NCBI RefSeq assembly: GCF_003339775.1
Contig: NZ_CP031088.1
Coordinates: forward strand, 1,426,001-1,490,000
Reading direction: 5' to 3'
Length of the DNA: 64,000 nt
Source of the DNA: Spiroplasma phoeniceum P40
GTDB lineage: Bacteria; Bacillota_I; Bacilli_A; Mycoplasmatales; Mycoplasmataceae
The notes beneath the pieces are model-generated. The model worked only from the letters and a program-made list of their open reading frames with translations, was not told where the DNA came from and searched no databases. Positions 1 to 11,715 of this stretch are shown here, in pieces; position 1 is the stretch's first letter; each line of letters starts with the position of its first letter. The translations under genes and the position numbers were made by a program.

Positions 1-894
1 CAATGCTAATTTACTACGTTGATTATCCGTGCTACTTTTAAAAACATCACGTAAATCAGATGATACTCCCGAAATTCCTAATAAACCAGATTCTTTATTT
101 AAAGTATTAGTTATTTCATCTAATGTTGCACCAATTTTATTTGCAATAAATTGGTGGATTGAAGGGTCAATATCGCCACTTCGTGTCCCCATAATTAATC
201 CTTCTAATGGGGTTAAACCCATTGAAGTATTAAAACTTTTACCATTTTTAACTGCACAAATTGAAGCACCATTGCCTAAATGACAAATAATTGCATTAAC
301 TTCAGTAAATGGTTTTTGTAAAATTTCAGCTAATCGTTTTGTAATATAACGATAAGAAATGCCATGAAAACCATAACGACGGACTTGATAATTACTATAT
401 CATTCATAAGGAACTGAATATAAATAATTTTCTTCAGGAATTGTTGTATGAAATGAAGTATCAAATACTGCAAGATTTGGAACATCAACAATCTTACGAA
501 AAGCTTCAATAGCAGCAATTGCTGGTGGATTATGCAGCGGAGCTAATGTTACCATTCGTTTAATTTCTGCAAATACTTCATCGTTAATAATTATTGATTG
601 TGTAAACTTTTCACCACCATGCACAATTCGATGTCCAATTCCTTGAATATCAGTAAAATCTTGAATAATATAATGTTCTTTTAATTTAGCTATTAAAACT
701 TTCGCTGCTGCTTTATGGTCTGGAAAATATTCTTTTGTTTGAAACTCCTGACCATTAAATTTAAGGGTAAAAATTCCATCAATGTTAATTCGTTCAGCTA
801 ATCCTTTGCAAATTACTTCATAATTTTTTGCTGAATCAACTTTATATAATTGAAATTTCATCGAACTACTACCCGCATTGATTACTAAAATCAT
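1..894 (-). CDS. ackA: Acetate kinase (C-terminus beyond window)
   Basis: Converts acetyl phosphate and ADP to acetate and ATP in the cytosol, the energy-yielding last step of the Pta-AckA route. The first 298 codons are visible; the family is usually near 395 residues, so the 3' end lies left of base 1. The N-terminus has the ASKHA-fold signature ILVINAGSSSMKFQL, followed by GHRIVHGGE, FDTSFH and HLGNGAS. One in-frame TGA (Trp) near 397 has to be read through. The start is ATG 894, preceded by AAAGGA and a poly-A run. It lies 18 bases downstream of pta, so the two form an operon. No frameshift is seen in the visible part. Confidence 0.97.
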
Positions 895-912
895 TTTTTT
901 TTTTTTTCCTTT

Positions 913-1890
913 CTAATCATTTGATTTATATATACATAAATATGCTGTCAATAAAACAGTATTGTAAATATCATTAATAGTAGCACCACGTGATAAATCA
1001 TTAACTGGGCGGTCTAATCCAATAACAATTGGACCAATTGCTTCAAACCCCCCTAATCGTTGGGCAATTTTATATCCAATGTTTCCCGCATCCAAATTTG
1101 GAAAAACAAAAATATCAACAGGTGCTTTTAAGACTGATGACGGCGCTTTTTTATTACGAATAGCATCATCTCACGCGGTATCAAATTGAAACTCACCATC
1201 AACAGAACAATTTTTTAAATTCTTTGCTTGGACAAGTTCATAAGCAGTACGGACTTTATCAACAGAAGTCCCACGCCCTGAACCTTTTGTTGAAAAAGAT
1301 AATAATGCCATGTTTGACTTTTGAAAACCAAAAAATTGACTAGCTTCATATCCTAAATAAGCAATATCTGCTAATTCCTCAGCCGTTGGATCAATATTCA
1401 AAGCACAATCAGTAAAAATATAACGTTCATTATTCCGAACCATTAAAAAAAACGATGAAACTAATTTTACACTTGGTTTTGCTTTAATAATTCGCAATGC
1501 TGGACCAATAATATCTTTTGTATCATAAGTAATTCCACCAACCATTCCATCAGCAAGACCTTTTTTAACTCATAAAATTGCTAAATAATTACATTCACGA
1601 ACTAATTCTTTAGCTTCTGATAATGAAATTTTTCCTTTTCGTAATTCAACAAAATATTCTGCTAATTCTGTTTCATTTTGCTCTTCGACAACAATAACTT
1701 CCCTTTGTAATTCATCAATTGTTGTAGGAACTTCTGCTCGTGTTGCAAAAACAAGAATTGGCGTAATATTTGTACCAATTAATTGTTTCGCTACTGTTTG
1801 AATTCGTTCAGAATTTCCTTCTGGAAAAATAATTTTTATTTTGTGAGAAAAGGTATTAATTTTTTTAAATATGTTTTTTAAAATGTTCAT
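913..1890 (-). CDS. pta: Phosphate acetyltransferase
   Basis: Makes acetyl phosphate from acetyl-CoA and phosphate, feeding AckA. The gene is 325 codons, the usual size of the short single-domain Pta. Motifs include IIFPEGNSERI near the N-terminus, GLADGMVGG (spanning a TGA Trp), SFSTKGSGRG, and DAGNIGYKIAQRLGG with GPIVIGLDRPVNDLSRG at the C-terminus. Two internal TGA codons are Trp. The start is ATG 1890 with AAAGGA seven bases upstream. It is the first gene of the pta-ackA pair; the upstream neighbour is the dead cutC. Confidence 0.97.
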
Positions 1891-1993
1891 TTTTTATTCC
1901 TTTCTGCTATTAATCATTACCAAATAATTATATTACTTTTTTTAAAGTTTTTAGAAAAAGTAGCAAATTAATTATAATTAATTAAAAATTTTC

Positions 1994-2647
1994 CTATTTT
2001 AATTGTTGAAGTTTTACTATATCAAGGGCAGTATTTCAAGTCCCGTCATAATGCACAGCACTGCCAAGATGAATCACATCACAATAATGACTAATTTTGC
2101 GATAATTAGTCAAATTAATACCACTACCTCCTTGAATTTGAACACCATAATTCCGAAGACTTTGTAAAGTTACTAAATTTTTCATAATTGAAGTTATCCC
2201 ACCTTGGGTTAAAACTGTGCTAATTCCTAATTGAACTAATTGTTGAATAGCAGTAATTTTATCTTCAATTAAATCAAAAAGCCCTGTGAAAAGTAATTGC
2301 TAATGGATGTACTAAGGCAATTAATTTTTCCATCCGTAATAAATCAATTTAATGCGTAGGTGTTAAAATACCGACCACAATACCTTCTGCCTTTGTTGTT
2401 TTAATATAAGCAATATTTTTTTAAGTTGAAAATATTCATCAGCCGGACAATAAAAATCAGCATCACGGTGACGAACCATTGCCCGAATAGGAACTTTAAT
2501 TCGTTCAGTACATTCTTGAATAACTGCATAAGATGGTGTTAACCCTCCGCGCGATAAATCAGCACATAATTCAATTCGGTCAATATTTCCAGCTTGTTCA
2601 ATAATTTGGCATTCTTCGTAGTTTCTTGCAATAACTTCAATAAAAAT
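1994..2647 (-). pseudogene. cutC: CutC-family protein, decayed
   Basis: The conceptual translation matches the CutC (YhbL) TIM-barrel family: DRIELCADLSRGGLTPS near the start, then MVRHRDADF, EGIVVGILTP, ITFHRAFD, and QGGSGINL with HLGSAVHYDGTW near the end. The reading frame is broken by a one-base shift in an A run near 2420, by a TAA codon near 2350 and by another shift near 2285. There is no ATG at the expected start, immediately after the dnaE stop. CutC was named for copper homeostasis, but its real role is unclear. Family assignment is secure; loss of function is inferred from the lesions. Confidence 0.85.
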
Positions 2648-5600
2648 TTATTCTTGCTCCCCACTAATAAATTTAATGCGATTAATAATCCCATTAATTT
2701 TATTATTATATGTTCCTAACTTAATATTTAATAATAAGACATTATTAGTTTTTAACAAATTATCATAATCTTTATAAATATCAGAAAAAGCAGTAATACT
2801 AATTTCGCCACTTTCATCATAACAATCTAAGAATGCCATTTTATTGTTGTTTTTATCAGTAATTACTTTTACTCGCTTCACGAGAACTAAAATATTTGTT
2901 GATCCTAAACTTAAACGCAAATTACTAATTAATGTTGTTTTATCTTGGTACCCTGCTTTTTCACGAATATATTTTAATGGATGATTCGATAAATAAAATC
3001 CTAAAAATTCATATTCTTTTTCTAGACATATAACTTCATCGTTTGGTTCAATTACTAGTTCTGGTTTTTCAGCTAATGAAAAATCAACAATTAAATTTTC
3101 ATTCTCTTCTTGCGTTTTAATCAACTCAATATAAGTAAGAATCCGGTGGTAATTATTAAATAAGGTAATCCGGTTCAGCTTAAAAACATCTAATGCTCCA
3201 GAAAAACATAATGCCTCATAAGTTTTTCGATTTAAGCCTTTCTTATATAAACGAATAAACAAATCATATAAATCCATAAACATCCCATTAGTTTGATACT
3301 CTTGGGCAATTTTATTAAAAAAAGCAAAACCAATTTGTTTAATAATTAATAATGGAACACAAATTTGATTATCAATTGTATGATACTGTCGATATGGAAC
3401 ATTAATATTTGGTGGCACAATTGTTAAATGATTCTTTTTTGCTAAAGCAATATAATCATTTGTTTTATGTTCATCCCCAATAACATGTGTCAATAAACTA
3501 GCTAAAAACTGGGAAGGATAATTTGCTTTTAAATAGGCCATTTGATAACCTAACAATGAATATGCAACTGCATGGCTCCGATTAAACCCATAGGCAGCAA
3601 ATTTATAAATTAATTCTCAAATTTCTTGTGCTATTTTTTCAACATAATGATTTTTAACAGCCTCTTCAATAAATTCAGTTTTCATTTGGCTCATAATTGA
3701 TGCATCTTTTTTCCCCATTGCACGACGAAGCACATCAGCTTTAGCTATTGAAAAATTAGCAACTTTTTGAGCAATTAGCATAACTTGCTCTTGATAAACA
3801 ATAATACCATAAGTTGGTGCTAAAATTTCAGCTAGACGTTCATCAATATAGGTAACTTTTGCCAAATTTTTTTTTCGTTTAATAAACAAAGGAATATTAT
3901 CTTGTGGACCAGGACGATATAACGAAGACGTTGCAACAATATCTTCTAATTGGTCTGGAACCATATCAACTAAAACCTTCGTCATCCCTGGTGATTCTAA
4001 TTGAAAAATCCCTTTTGTATCCCCTTGCGCTAATAATTGATAAGTTTTTTGGTCATTTAATGGTAAGGTGTCAACATCTAATTTTACTTTTGTTTCTTGG
4101 TAAATATTATCAATCACATCATGTAAAATTGTTAAATTTCGTAATCCTAATAAATCCATTTTTAGAATTCCCAATTCTTCTAAATAATTCATTGAATATT
4201 GTGTTTGATAAATTCCATTATAGCCTTCTTTAATTGGAATAATTGTTTGTAAGCGTTGTTGTGTTAAAACAACACCTGCTGCATGGGTTCCTGTTTGACG
4301 TGGTAAACCAATAATTTTTTTTAAATGCAAAAACACTTGGGGATATTTCTTCTGATAAATTTCAAAAAGAAGATTAGCATTAATTGCTTCTTCATAATGA
4401 TAATTATATTCTAATTGAACTGCTTTGCTCATTTTATCTGCTTCTTCAATTGCGATATCAAAAATTCGACAAATATCTCGAATTGCCATTTTCATCCCAA
4501 TTGTCTGGAAAGTAATAATATGGGCAACATGTTCACTACCATATTTTTCAAATAAATATTCAACAACCATTTCTCGTTTATCATCTTCAAAATCAATATC
4601 AATATCTGGTAAACTTTTTCGCTCTGGATTTAAAAATCGTTCAAAAAGTAAATTATAAGCAATTGGATCAATTGTTGTAATATTTAATAAATAACTGACA
4701 AGACTACCAGCAGCACTACCGCGGCCAGGACCAACAAAAATATTTTGTTGTTTTGCATAACGAACATAATCTCATACAATTAAAAAATAATCATTAAAAC
4801 CCATTTTATTAATCACCGTTAATTCATAAGTTAATCGTTGCAGATATGTTGTTTTAGAACCATTAATTTTTTTTTGTTTTAAAGCTGTTTGACAAATTTC
4901 TTGTAAAAACTGTTGTGCGGTCTGACCTTCTGGGGTTGGATAACGTAATAAATTATCAAAAATAGTCCCTTTATACAAAGGAAAAACATCAATTGTCGTA
5001 ATAAATGTTTTAATATTGTCAAAATATTGTTGATAAAGGGGGGGGGTGAAACTCAACCATATAAATCTTTCATCTTACTTTCTTTAAATAAAGTTTGTGT
5101 TTTAATTGTATCAACAACTTTATAAGCAGTAAAATCTTCACTTGTAAAATATTGTACTTTATTATTTCAAATAATTTGTTCATTTGCAACTAATGCTTGC
5201 AACGATTCTAACAACGATAAATTCCCATTATTAATACCTAAATATAAATCCGTTCCAACTTTTAAAATTTTTATTAGCGTTTGATATAACTCAGGTTGAT
5301 AATTATCTGTTGTATAATTAATAATAATCTTAACATCTGTTGTTAAAAACTTACTAATTTCCTCTAATGTTACATTTTGCTTATGTTCAGCATTAATCAT
5401 TATTAAAGATGAAATTTCAACTAAATTAAAATAACCATTTTGATTACGGGCAAATAAATTCATATTATAAGGAATATCATTCAAGAAAATAATAACATTT
5501 AAGCCAATAATTGGTTTAATTTTATTTTTTTGACAAAGCTGGTGAAATTCATAAACCCCAAACATATTATTATCACAAATTGCCAATGATGATAAATTAG

Positions 5601-5694
5601 TTGTCATAGCATAATTAAAATATTTATCAAAAGTAATTAAAGATGATAATAAACTATAACTTGTTCGAACATTTAAATGGGGAATTGTCATCAT
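2648..5694 (-). CDS. dnaE: DNA polymerase III alpha subunit, DnaE type, with a frameshift
   Basis: Replicative-type DNA polymerase of about 1015 residues. The N-terminus has a PHP domain whose metal-binding signature is degenerate (HLNVRTSYSLL instead of HxHxxYSLL). The polymerase core has LPDIDIDFED, which carries the catalytic Asp pair, near 4590-4625, then GTHAAGVVLT, MDLLGLRNL and SSLYRPGPQDN. A helix-hairpin-helix region and an OB-like C-terminus (ISITAFSDIY) follow. The start is ATG 5694 with a GTGAGGT-like site. The frame changes at a run of nine G (plus strand) at 5038-5046: the upstream part is in one frame and everything after it in another. Seven or ten bases would restore the frame. 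An essential gene is unlikely to be dead, so suspect a sequencing indel, slippage, or a redundant DnaE alongside PolC. Confidence 0.9.
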
Positions 5695-5758
5695 TGCTAC
5701 CTCACTCTCCTATCATTGTAGCGAAAAAGAAAATAAAAACCACAATTGTGGCCTAATT

Positions 5759-6109
5759 TTATAATTTAATTGCGATAATAATGATCATAATTAAAATTAA
5801 AATCGCTAAGATCCCAAAAACTAAATAACGTCATAAACGGGCTTTTTTCTTTGGAACCATTTCTTTTAATAATTCTTTTTCTAAATCAATTGCATTTTCA
5901 TTATAAAAAGAATTTTGTTCTTTCTTCATATTTATTATTTTAATATCTTTATCTTTAACATCACGAATAATTGAAAATTCTTCATCAATTAATATTGTTT
6001 CTTCTAATAAGTTTGTTCGTGATTGTTCTGCTTTTTGTAATTCAGATTCATTAACTAATTGTTTTGCTACTTCTTTCTTTTTTTGAAAAAAACTAGTTTT
6101 CTTCTTCAT
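5759..6109 (-). CDS. Small tail-anchored membrane protein
   Basis: The family is not recognised. It encodes 116 residues: a Lys/Glu-rich, probably helical cytosolic part (MKKKTSFFQKKKEVAKQL...), then after a TGA Trp near 5832 a single hydrophobic C-terminal segment rich in Ile and Leu, ending in IKL. This is the layout of a tail-anchored membrane protein. The start at 6109 overlaps the end of thiI by 17 bases, so it is probably co-transcribed with ezrA and thiI. No catalytic motif is seen. Confidence 0.75.
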
Positions 6110-7304
6110 AAATCACATCCTTACCAACCACATATGTTGTTATATTTTTTTTAATTATAACATCAATAATTTCTGTTCACATTAAATTCTTTTCTTGAAA
6201 TTCTGCTTGTTTTAAACGTGGTTTTGTAACAGGATTCTTTGGAACAAATAAACTACAACAATCTTCAAACGGTAAAATTGATGTTTGATAAGTATCAATT
6301 TGTTTTGCAATATCAATAATTTCATTTTTATCAAAACACAATAATGGCCGCAAAATCGGCAATGTAGAAACATCATTGATTGTATTAATACTTTCAATTG
6401 TTTGAGAAGCAACTTGTCCTAATGATTCTCCAGTAATAATTGCCTGACATTTTAAATCTTTAGCTAATAAATTAGCAATACGATAAAACATTCTTCGCAT
6501 AATAATAATTCGATAACTAGCATCAGGAATATGCATTAATTCATGTTGTAACATTGAAAAATTAACCACATGCAATCGTTGCTGATTTTGAACAGCGTAA
6601 TAATTTAATTTTTGAACTAAAGTTTTAACCTTTTGTAATGCTTCTTCTGTCGTATGTGGCGGTGTTGCAAAATGTAAATATTCAATATTCATTCCCCGTT
6701 TCATTGTTAAAAAAGCTGCAACTGGTGAATCAATTCCTCCTGATAACATTACTAATCCTCGTCCAGATATTCCAAATGGTAAACCACCAATTGTTTTAAT
6801 TTTATTAACAAAAACATATGTAAATGTTCGGCGTACTTCAACATCAATTTGCAAAACTGGTTGATGAACATCAACTTTAACCTTTGTTTGTTGTAATATT
6901 TTTGGTGCTAATTGTTGCTTAATTTCCGTTGATGTCAGTGGAAAAGCCTTATCATTTCGGCGCACTTCTAATTTAAAAGTTGCTGGTTGATAATAATTTA
7001 CAATATTAATTGCACAATTAGCAATCTCTGATAAATCACAAGCAACTTTTTTGGCTAATGATAACGATGAAGAACCAAAAACATTTTTAACAATGTTAAC
7101 AATTTCCATACTAACCGTTGCATCTAATAGTTCAATAAATAAACGATCAAATTCTTTTTTAATTTGATATTGATTTTCATATCATGTTAATTTTGTTTTA
7201 ATATTATTAACTAAAACTCTTGTAAAATTATTACGGTTTTTTCCTTTGGTTGTTAATTCTCCATAACGAATTAATATTACATCAAAATTCATTTTATAAT
7301 CCAT
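6093..7304 (-). CDS. thiI: tRNA 4-thiouridine synthase ThiI
   Basis: Adenylates U8 of tRNA and transfers sulfur to give 4-thiouridine. It is 403 residues, like Bacillus ThiI (about 401), and has no C-terminal rhodanese domain. The N-terminus (DVILIRYGELTTKGKNR) is followed by a THUMP domain and a PP-loop ATPase domain whose signature LSGGIDSPVAAFL lies near residue 190. ITGESLGQVASQT and PFEDCCSLFVP are also typical; this Cys-containing segment is conserved. Start ATG 7304 comes three bases after the ezrA stop, with AGGA 11-12 bases upstream; ATG 7292 is an alternative. The sulfur donor would be an IscS/NifS-type desulfurase encoded elsewhere. Confidence 0.95.
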
Positions 7305-7307
7305 TTT

Positions 7308-9023
7308 CTATATTTTTCCTTGTTCTTCATTAATAATTTTTAACGCTAAAAATAATGAGCCATCATAATCACCATCGCGATAAGCAATCTGAGCATTACG
7401 TAACTGGTCATCAACATCATCATTTGGTAAAATAAATTTTTGTGCATAAACTAATGTTTCTTGTGATAATAAATCTAATAAAATATTATTTTTAATTTTT
7501 TCAAACAATTTTAAAACTTCTGTTTTCAAACAATTTAGTTTACCTGTTACTTCATCAACTTCACTAGGATTATTAACATCAAATGATATTCGTTTAATTT
7601 TTTCCAAGGATTGTCGATAATCGCTAATTGCTTTTTCATATTTTGTTAATAATTTTTTATATTGTAATTGATTTAAGCGAACTTCAGCTTGTAACAAAAC
7701 CACTTCTAACAAATGAATTGTTTTTCGAATTTCAGTTTCTGCAAAATTACTTTTTTCAATAATCTTTACAACATTTTCTAATGCTTCTTGGGTTACAACA
7801 GCATTTTCTAATAAATGTACTAATTCTTGATTAAAATTAACATAATCGCGACCATTACGATTAATTTCTAAGACTAAGCGGTTGGTATCATGCATTAAAT
7901 CCTTTGTTTTTCCCATTGCTTCACGATAAATGCCTTCTTCATGTGCCGTTAATGTTGATGAACTACGTAATGACTCAATTTGTCGAGAAATTGCATTAAA
8001 ACTCCGTTCAATTTTATTAATATAATCCATTACAACTTGATAATATTTTTTAAAACATGAAATAATTGCTTTTTGATGTTCAATACTTTGATCAAAATCA
8101 CTAATTTGATTAATAATTTCAATTGTTTTCTTGGTTGCTTTTTTATATTGCAAGTTATCAATATATTTAGAAATTAAAATTTTATTTTCATCAATCTTTT
8201 GGGTTAATTCATCAAAACTATACTTTAATAAATCACGACTACTTTCATCTTTATTGAAAAGAACATATTTATCTTTTAATAAAGAAAGTTTATTTGGAAC
8301 CACTTTTGTTAACAAGGTTTTAATTTGTGGAATATTGTCTAAAATTTCAACAAAAATAGTTAAGGAAGTAGTAATATTGGATAAAATTTGTTCTGTTTTA
8401 ACAAAATCACCCGCTGTTAAATAATCTTCAAATTCATCAAACATACTTTCAATATTTCGTTCAAAATCACTAATTTTTTTAGAATCTAAAGATACATTCA
8501 TTTGCAATTTAACTGCATCTTCTAACAATGAATTAAACATTTTCTTATGTGCCAAAATATAATCTCGTTGTAATAATTCAATTCGCAATTGGCTGTTAAT
8601 TTCATCTAATAACCGACGAGCTTCTTTTTCCAATAAAGTTAATTCTTTTAACAACGGAATAATTTTTTGTACTGCTACTTTCGGCATTTTCTTGGATGTT
8701 GTTTTATTAATTTGATATAATTTACGAAATACTTCTAAACAACTTATTAATTTTTTCTCATAAATAATTTCATACTTTGTTTGTCAGATAATCAAGTCTT
8801 TTGCATAGCGATTATTATAACGAGCAATTTCAGAAATCCGAAAAATTTTATGTTTTAACGGTAATCGTTTTAAAATATCAAATTTTTGTAAAACTTTAAT
8901 TTCAATTGTTTTTAAATAACGCTTTTGTCCTCACAATACTAATGTTATTATTAATAGTAACAAGCAGGCAAAAAATAAAATTAATAATGTTAATTTAATT
9001 GGATTATTAATAATATTTTCCAT
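7308..9023 (-). CDS. ezrA: Septation ring regulator EzrA-like
   Basis: Has 571 residues, close to Bacillus EzrA (562). A single N-terminal membrane helix (residues about 8-32, rich in Leu and Ile) is followed by a long, almost entirely helical cytosolic part of spectrin-like coiled coils. The C-terminal part reads NDDVDDQLRNAQIAYRDGDY and FLALKIINEE, resembling the conserved EzrA tail (YRxGxYxEAL). EzrA in Firmicutes modulates FtsZ ring assembly. In a wall-less, helical cell its role would have to be adapted. Start ATG 9023 has a GGGGGT purine tract upstream. It heads an ezrA-thiI-membrane protein operon. Confidence 0.85.
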
Positions 9024-9108
9024 TTTGCCTAGACCCCCAATCATTACTATATATCAATTGAATTATAGCACTTGCAAAAGATATTACATTAAAAATTAGA
9101 AAAAAATA

Positions 9109-9137
9109 TTGAATTATCCTTGATTTTATTATACAAT
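9109..9137 (+). promoter_or_regulatory. Promoter of rpsD
   Basis: The -35 box TTGAAT at 9109-9114 and the -10 box TACAAT at 9132-9137 are separated by exactly 17 bases. This is a near-consensus vegetative sigma factor promoter in the right direction and position. Transcription would start near 9144, leaving a leader of about 170 bases. Confidence 0.7.
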
Positions 9138-9143
9138 ATTCCA

Positions 9144-9315
9144 TAGACAACACAGAGAAGCAGCAGAATTGCATAGTAATGTTCTTAGTTTTTTATTAAT
9201 TAAGATTTAATGTTAAAGTAACCCTAGCTGTTAGGGCGAAGCAAAAAACTTCCTTTATTAGAGCAATTCAATGAATCTTTTTGTATGTCATAATGATATA
9301 TAGGAGGTTTTTTTA
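9144..9315 (+). promoter_or_regulatory. rpsD 5' leader with hairpins, possible S4 autoregulatory site
   Basis: The untranslated leader is unusually long for this genome. It has a hairpin CCCTA/TAGGG (9222-9236) directly followed by GAAG/CTTC (9238-9252), then AGGAGG at the rpsD start. In Firmicutes S4 represses its own synthesis by binding a folded rpsD leader, so an analogous role is plausible. The function is inferred from position and folding only. Confidence 0.4.
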
Positions 9316-9930
9316 ATGGCACGTTATCGTGGAAGTATATTTAAAAAAGCAAGAAGATATGGTTTTAGTATCTTAGAAAACGACAAAGAGTTTTCAAAAG
9401 GGGGGAAAAGAACAACACCACCTGGTCAACATGGACAACGTCGTTCAAAATTATCAAACTATGGATTACAATTACATGAAAAACAAAAAGTTTGTTATAT
9501 GTATGGTTTAACAGAACGTCAATTCCGTAACACTTACAGTAAATCAAAAAAAATGAAAGGGATTGCCGGAACAAACTTCTTAATTATGTTAGAATCACGT
9601 TTAGATAACATTGTACATCGTATGGGACTATCACAAACAAGAGCAGGAGCTCGTCAATTAGTAAATCACGCTCATATTCTTGTTAATGGGAAGAAAGTTG
9701 ATATTCCATCGTATAATTGTAAACCTGGTGATGTGATTAGTGTAAAAGAAAGTTCACAAAAAAATGTTAAGATTTTAGAAAGTTTAGATAGTCAAGTTAG
9801 TACATTAGAATTTGTTAAATTTGATAAAACTAAAATGACAGGAACATATGTTCGTTTCCCTATTCGTGAAGAACTAAATAGTAATATTAATGAAGCACTA
9901 ATTGTTGAATGATACAACCGTTTAGTTTAA
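9316..9930 (+). CDS. rpsD: 30S ribosomal protein S4
   Basis: Primary 16S rRNA-binding protein of the small subunit, 204 residues. It starts [20 protein letters not shown], has the S4 RNA-binding domain ([34 protein letters not shown], residues about 93-126) and the conserved end [16 protein letters not shown]. The usual TGA reading stop at 9910 is Trp; the true stop is TAA 9928. The strong Shine-Dalgarno AGGAGG lies upstream of ATG 9316. It is monocistronic: it has its own promoter and is followed at once by a terminator. The divergent upstream gene is ezrA. Confidence 0.98.
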
Positions 9931-9957
9931 AAAACATCTCTTTTGAGATGTTTTTTA
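9930..9957 (+). terminator. Rho-independent terminator of rpsD
   Basis: The stem AACATCTC/GAGATGTT with a TTTT loop is followed by a T run, directly after the rpsD stop codon. Confidence 0.9.
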
Positions 9958-9977
9958 ATTTATTAAAGTTTTACATA

Positions 9978-10574
9978 TTAGCTTGTTACTCCTAGTTTTT
10001 TCAATCTTTTATAGATTTGTTTATTTTTATCATTACTTCACAAACCATATTTAGTATTAAAAGATTTTAGTAAAGCATAATCAAAATTAAGATTTACTAG
10101 TTGTTTGATGCATTTAAAATAATCATTTTTAAGTGGCAAAATAATTTCTGTCACTTTTTGTTTTCAAGCTTGTTTATAAACAATTCCACTATAAATATCA
10201 TTTAATTCAGGAACAATATAATTATAGATTCCGACTACCCCACAGGTTTCACCCGGATTTTGAACTGGATTTGGATATTCAACAATTTTAATATGTAAAA
10301 CTAAATGTTCTAATAAATTGCAATAGACTAAATGATCAGCTTTTTGATAATCAAATGGATTTTTCTTTGCATATGTCGGAGTTGATAACATAATTGCTTT
10401 ATCTTCATCAATATGATGAATATATAAGCCTTCATTTCCCCGCGGGATTCCACTTGTCTTTTTAGTACAACCAAAATCAGAAAAGTAATCTTTTGCAACT
10501 GGCCCATATTTTTTTAATAAATAATTAACTCATTCAGCATATGACTGTGATAATAATTGTTCAATTTCAGTCAT
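9978..10574 (-). CDS. Hypothetical protein with HNH-like signature
   Basis: Has 198 residues; start ATG 10574 is preceded by GGGGGT. The centre has GLYIHHIDEDKAIML, then NPFDYQKADHLVYCNLLEHL with LVLHIKI. The HHID pair, an Asn in a CNLLEH segment and further His residues resemble the beta-beta-alpha metal (HNH) nuclease arrangement seen in uncharacterised Firmicutes and phage proteins. No restriction or toxin partner is adjacent; it stands alone between rpsD and the nag locus. The nuclease assignment is an inference from motif layout, and substrate and role are unknown. Confidence 0.6.
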
Positions 10575-10799
10575 AGAGCATACCCCCAATCTTAAAATTA
10601 AGAACGTGTTTTAATTATTATCTAGTTAGTAAATAGTACTTAAATTGTATCACTCAAAAAAAGTTTTAATAAAAAACTCTTTTTAATAATTACTAGGTCC
10701 AATTTTTCTCACTGATATTGTTATACTTTTTCTAAAAAAGTATTTCTTTGAACAAAAAAGGTTTTTGTTAAAATTATTAAATTTTCTTTCAATTTATTT

Positions 10800-11220
10800 T
10801 TAACTAAGATTAATTCCTCGTGTTTGTAACAATCCAGCCGCTGCTTTATCAACTACAACAGTAACATCTTGATGCATTTGCGAACCTGTACAAGGTCATA
10901 AGTTACTAATTTCACCTTCAACTAGTTGCTTAACCGCGTGTGCTTTATTTGTACCATTAGCAATTAAAATAATTTTTTTTGCATTTAAAATTGATTTAAT
11001 GCCCATTGACACTGCTTGCTGGGGAAAATCACCTGGTGAAGTAAAAAAACGAGCATTAGCTTCAATTGTTGAAGGAACTAAATCAACAACACCTGTTAAA
11101 GAATTAAAATCTGCTGGTGGTTCATTAAAACCAACATGCCCATTAGCACCAAGACCTAATAATTGTAAGTCAATTCCCCCTGCTTTTGCAATTAAATTAT
11201 CATATTCTTGGTAGTATTCA
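10800..11220 (-). pseudogene. nagB: Glucosamine-6-phosphate deaminase, 3' fragment
   Basis: This is the C-terminal 140 codons of NagB, which converts glucosamine-6-phosphate to fructose-6-phosphate and ammonia. Conserved pieces are LLGLGANGHVGFNEP (active-site region), ARFFTSPGDFPQQAVSMG, ILIANGTNKAHAVKQ and NLWPCTGSQMH. The N-terminal part, including the TGGTP phosphate loop and the FNMDEY segment, is missing here. About 24 N-terminal codons of the same gene reappear at 15206-15270, directly downstream of nagA. The gene was therefore cut by a roughly 4-kb insertion with a deletion of about 80 codons. Confidence 0.9.
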
Positions 11221-11600
11221 TTATATTATTTTTCTTGTTTTAGTTGATTTTTCTTCATCAATACCAATATGCATAGTTGAAAAAAATATTTTCTTTTCAA
11301 CTCTTTTTTTATTTTCTCACATAGGAACAAAAGCACAGTCAATTTGAATATATAAAAAATTATTTATAATTTTAATTTTATTGTTATTTTTGTTGCTAAT
11401 ATAGTCAACTTTTTCTAAATCAGCTTTTTTAAAAATATTAGATATTGTTCTTTCATTAATGTTAGCATTTTCTGTTGTATGCAAAACATCTTTATATCTT
11501 TTTCCATCGCCTATAAAAGAAATATATTTATCTTTTAAATTTTTGTCTCGATTGTTTTATTTTCTTTATAATTTACTAACAAATTTTGTTTTAACTCCAT
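11221..11600 (-). pseudogene. Fragment of UPF0236 / Mbov_0401-type (ISLre2-like) transposase protein
   Basis: The conceptual N-terminal part reads DKNLKDKYISFIGDGKRYKD, ENANINERTISNIFKKADL and IQIDCAFVPMWENK, resembling the UPF0236 family found in ISLre2 elements and mycoplasma integrative elements. The IQIDCAFVP stretch would hold the first catalytic Asp. There is a frameshift near 11545 and the protein stops about 125 residues in, fused head to tail to the nagB remnant. It marks one edge of the insertion that split nagB. The family call is by similarity of pattern and is moderately sure. Confidence 0.6.
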
Positions 11601-11715
11601 CTTATTATTTCCCTATCTTTAAAAAATATTTTTAATATGATATTAATAATACTTAATTTGATATTTGATAATAATTATTATTTTATAATAATTTGAAAGC
11701 GAGGATATCTAAAAA

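Noticed and set aside
9910..9912. TGA as the stop of rpsD
   Set aside because: In this code TGA is Trp; the extension to TAA 9928 restores the conserved S4 C-terminus.
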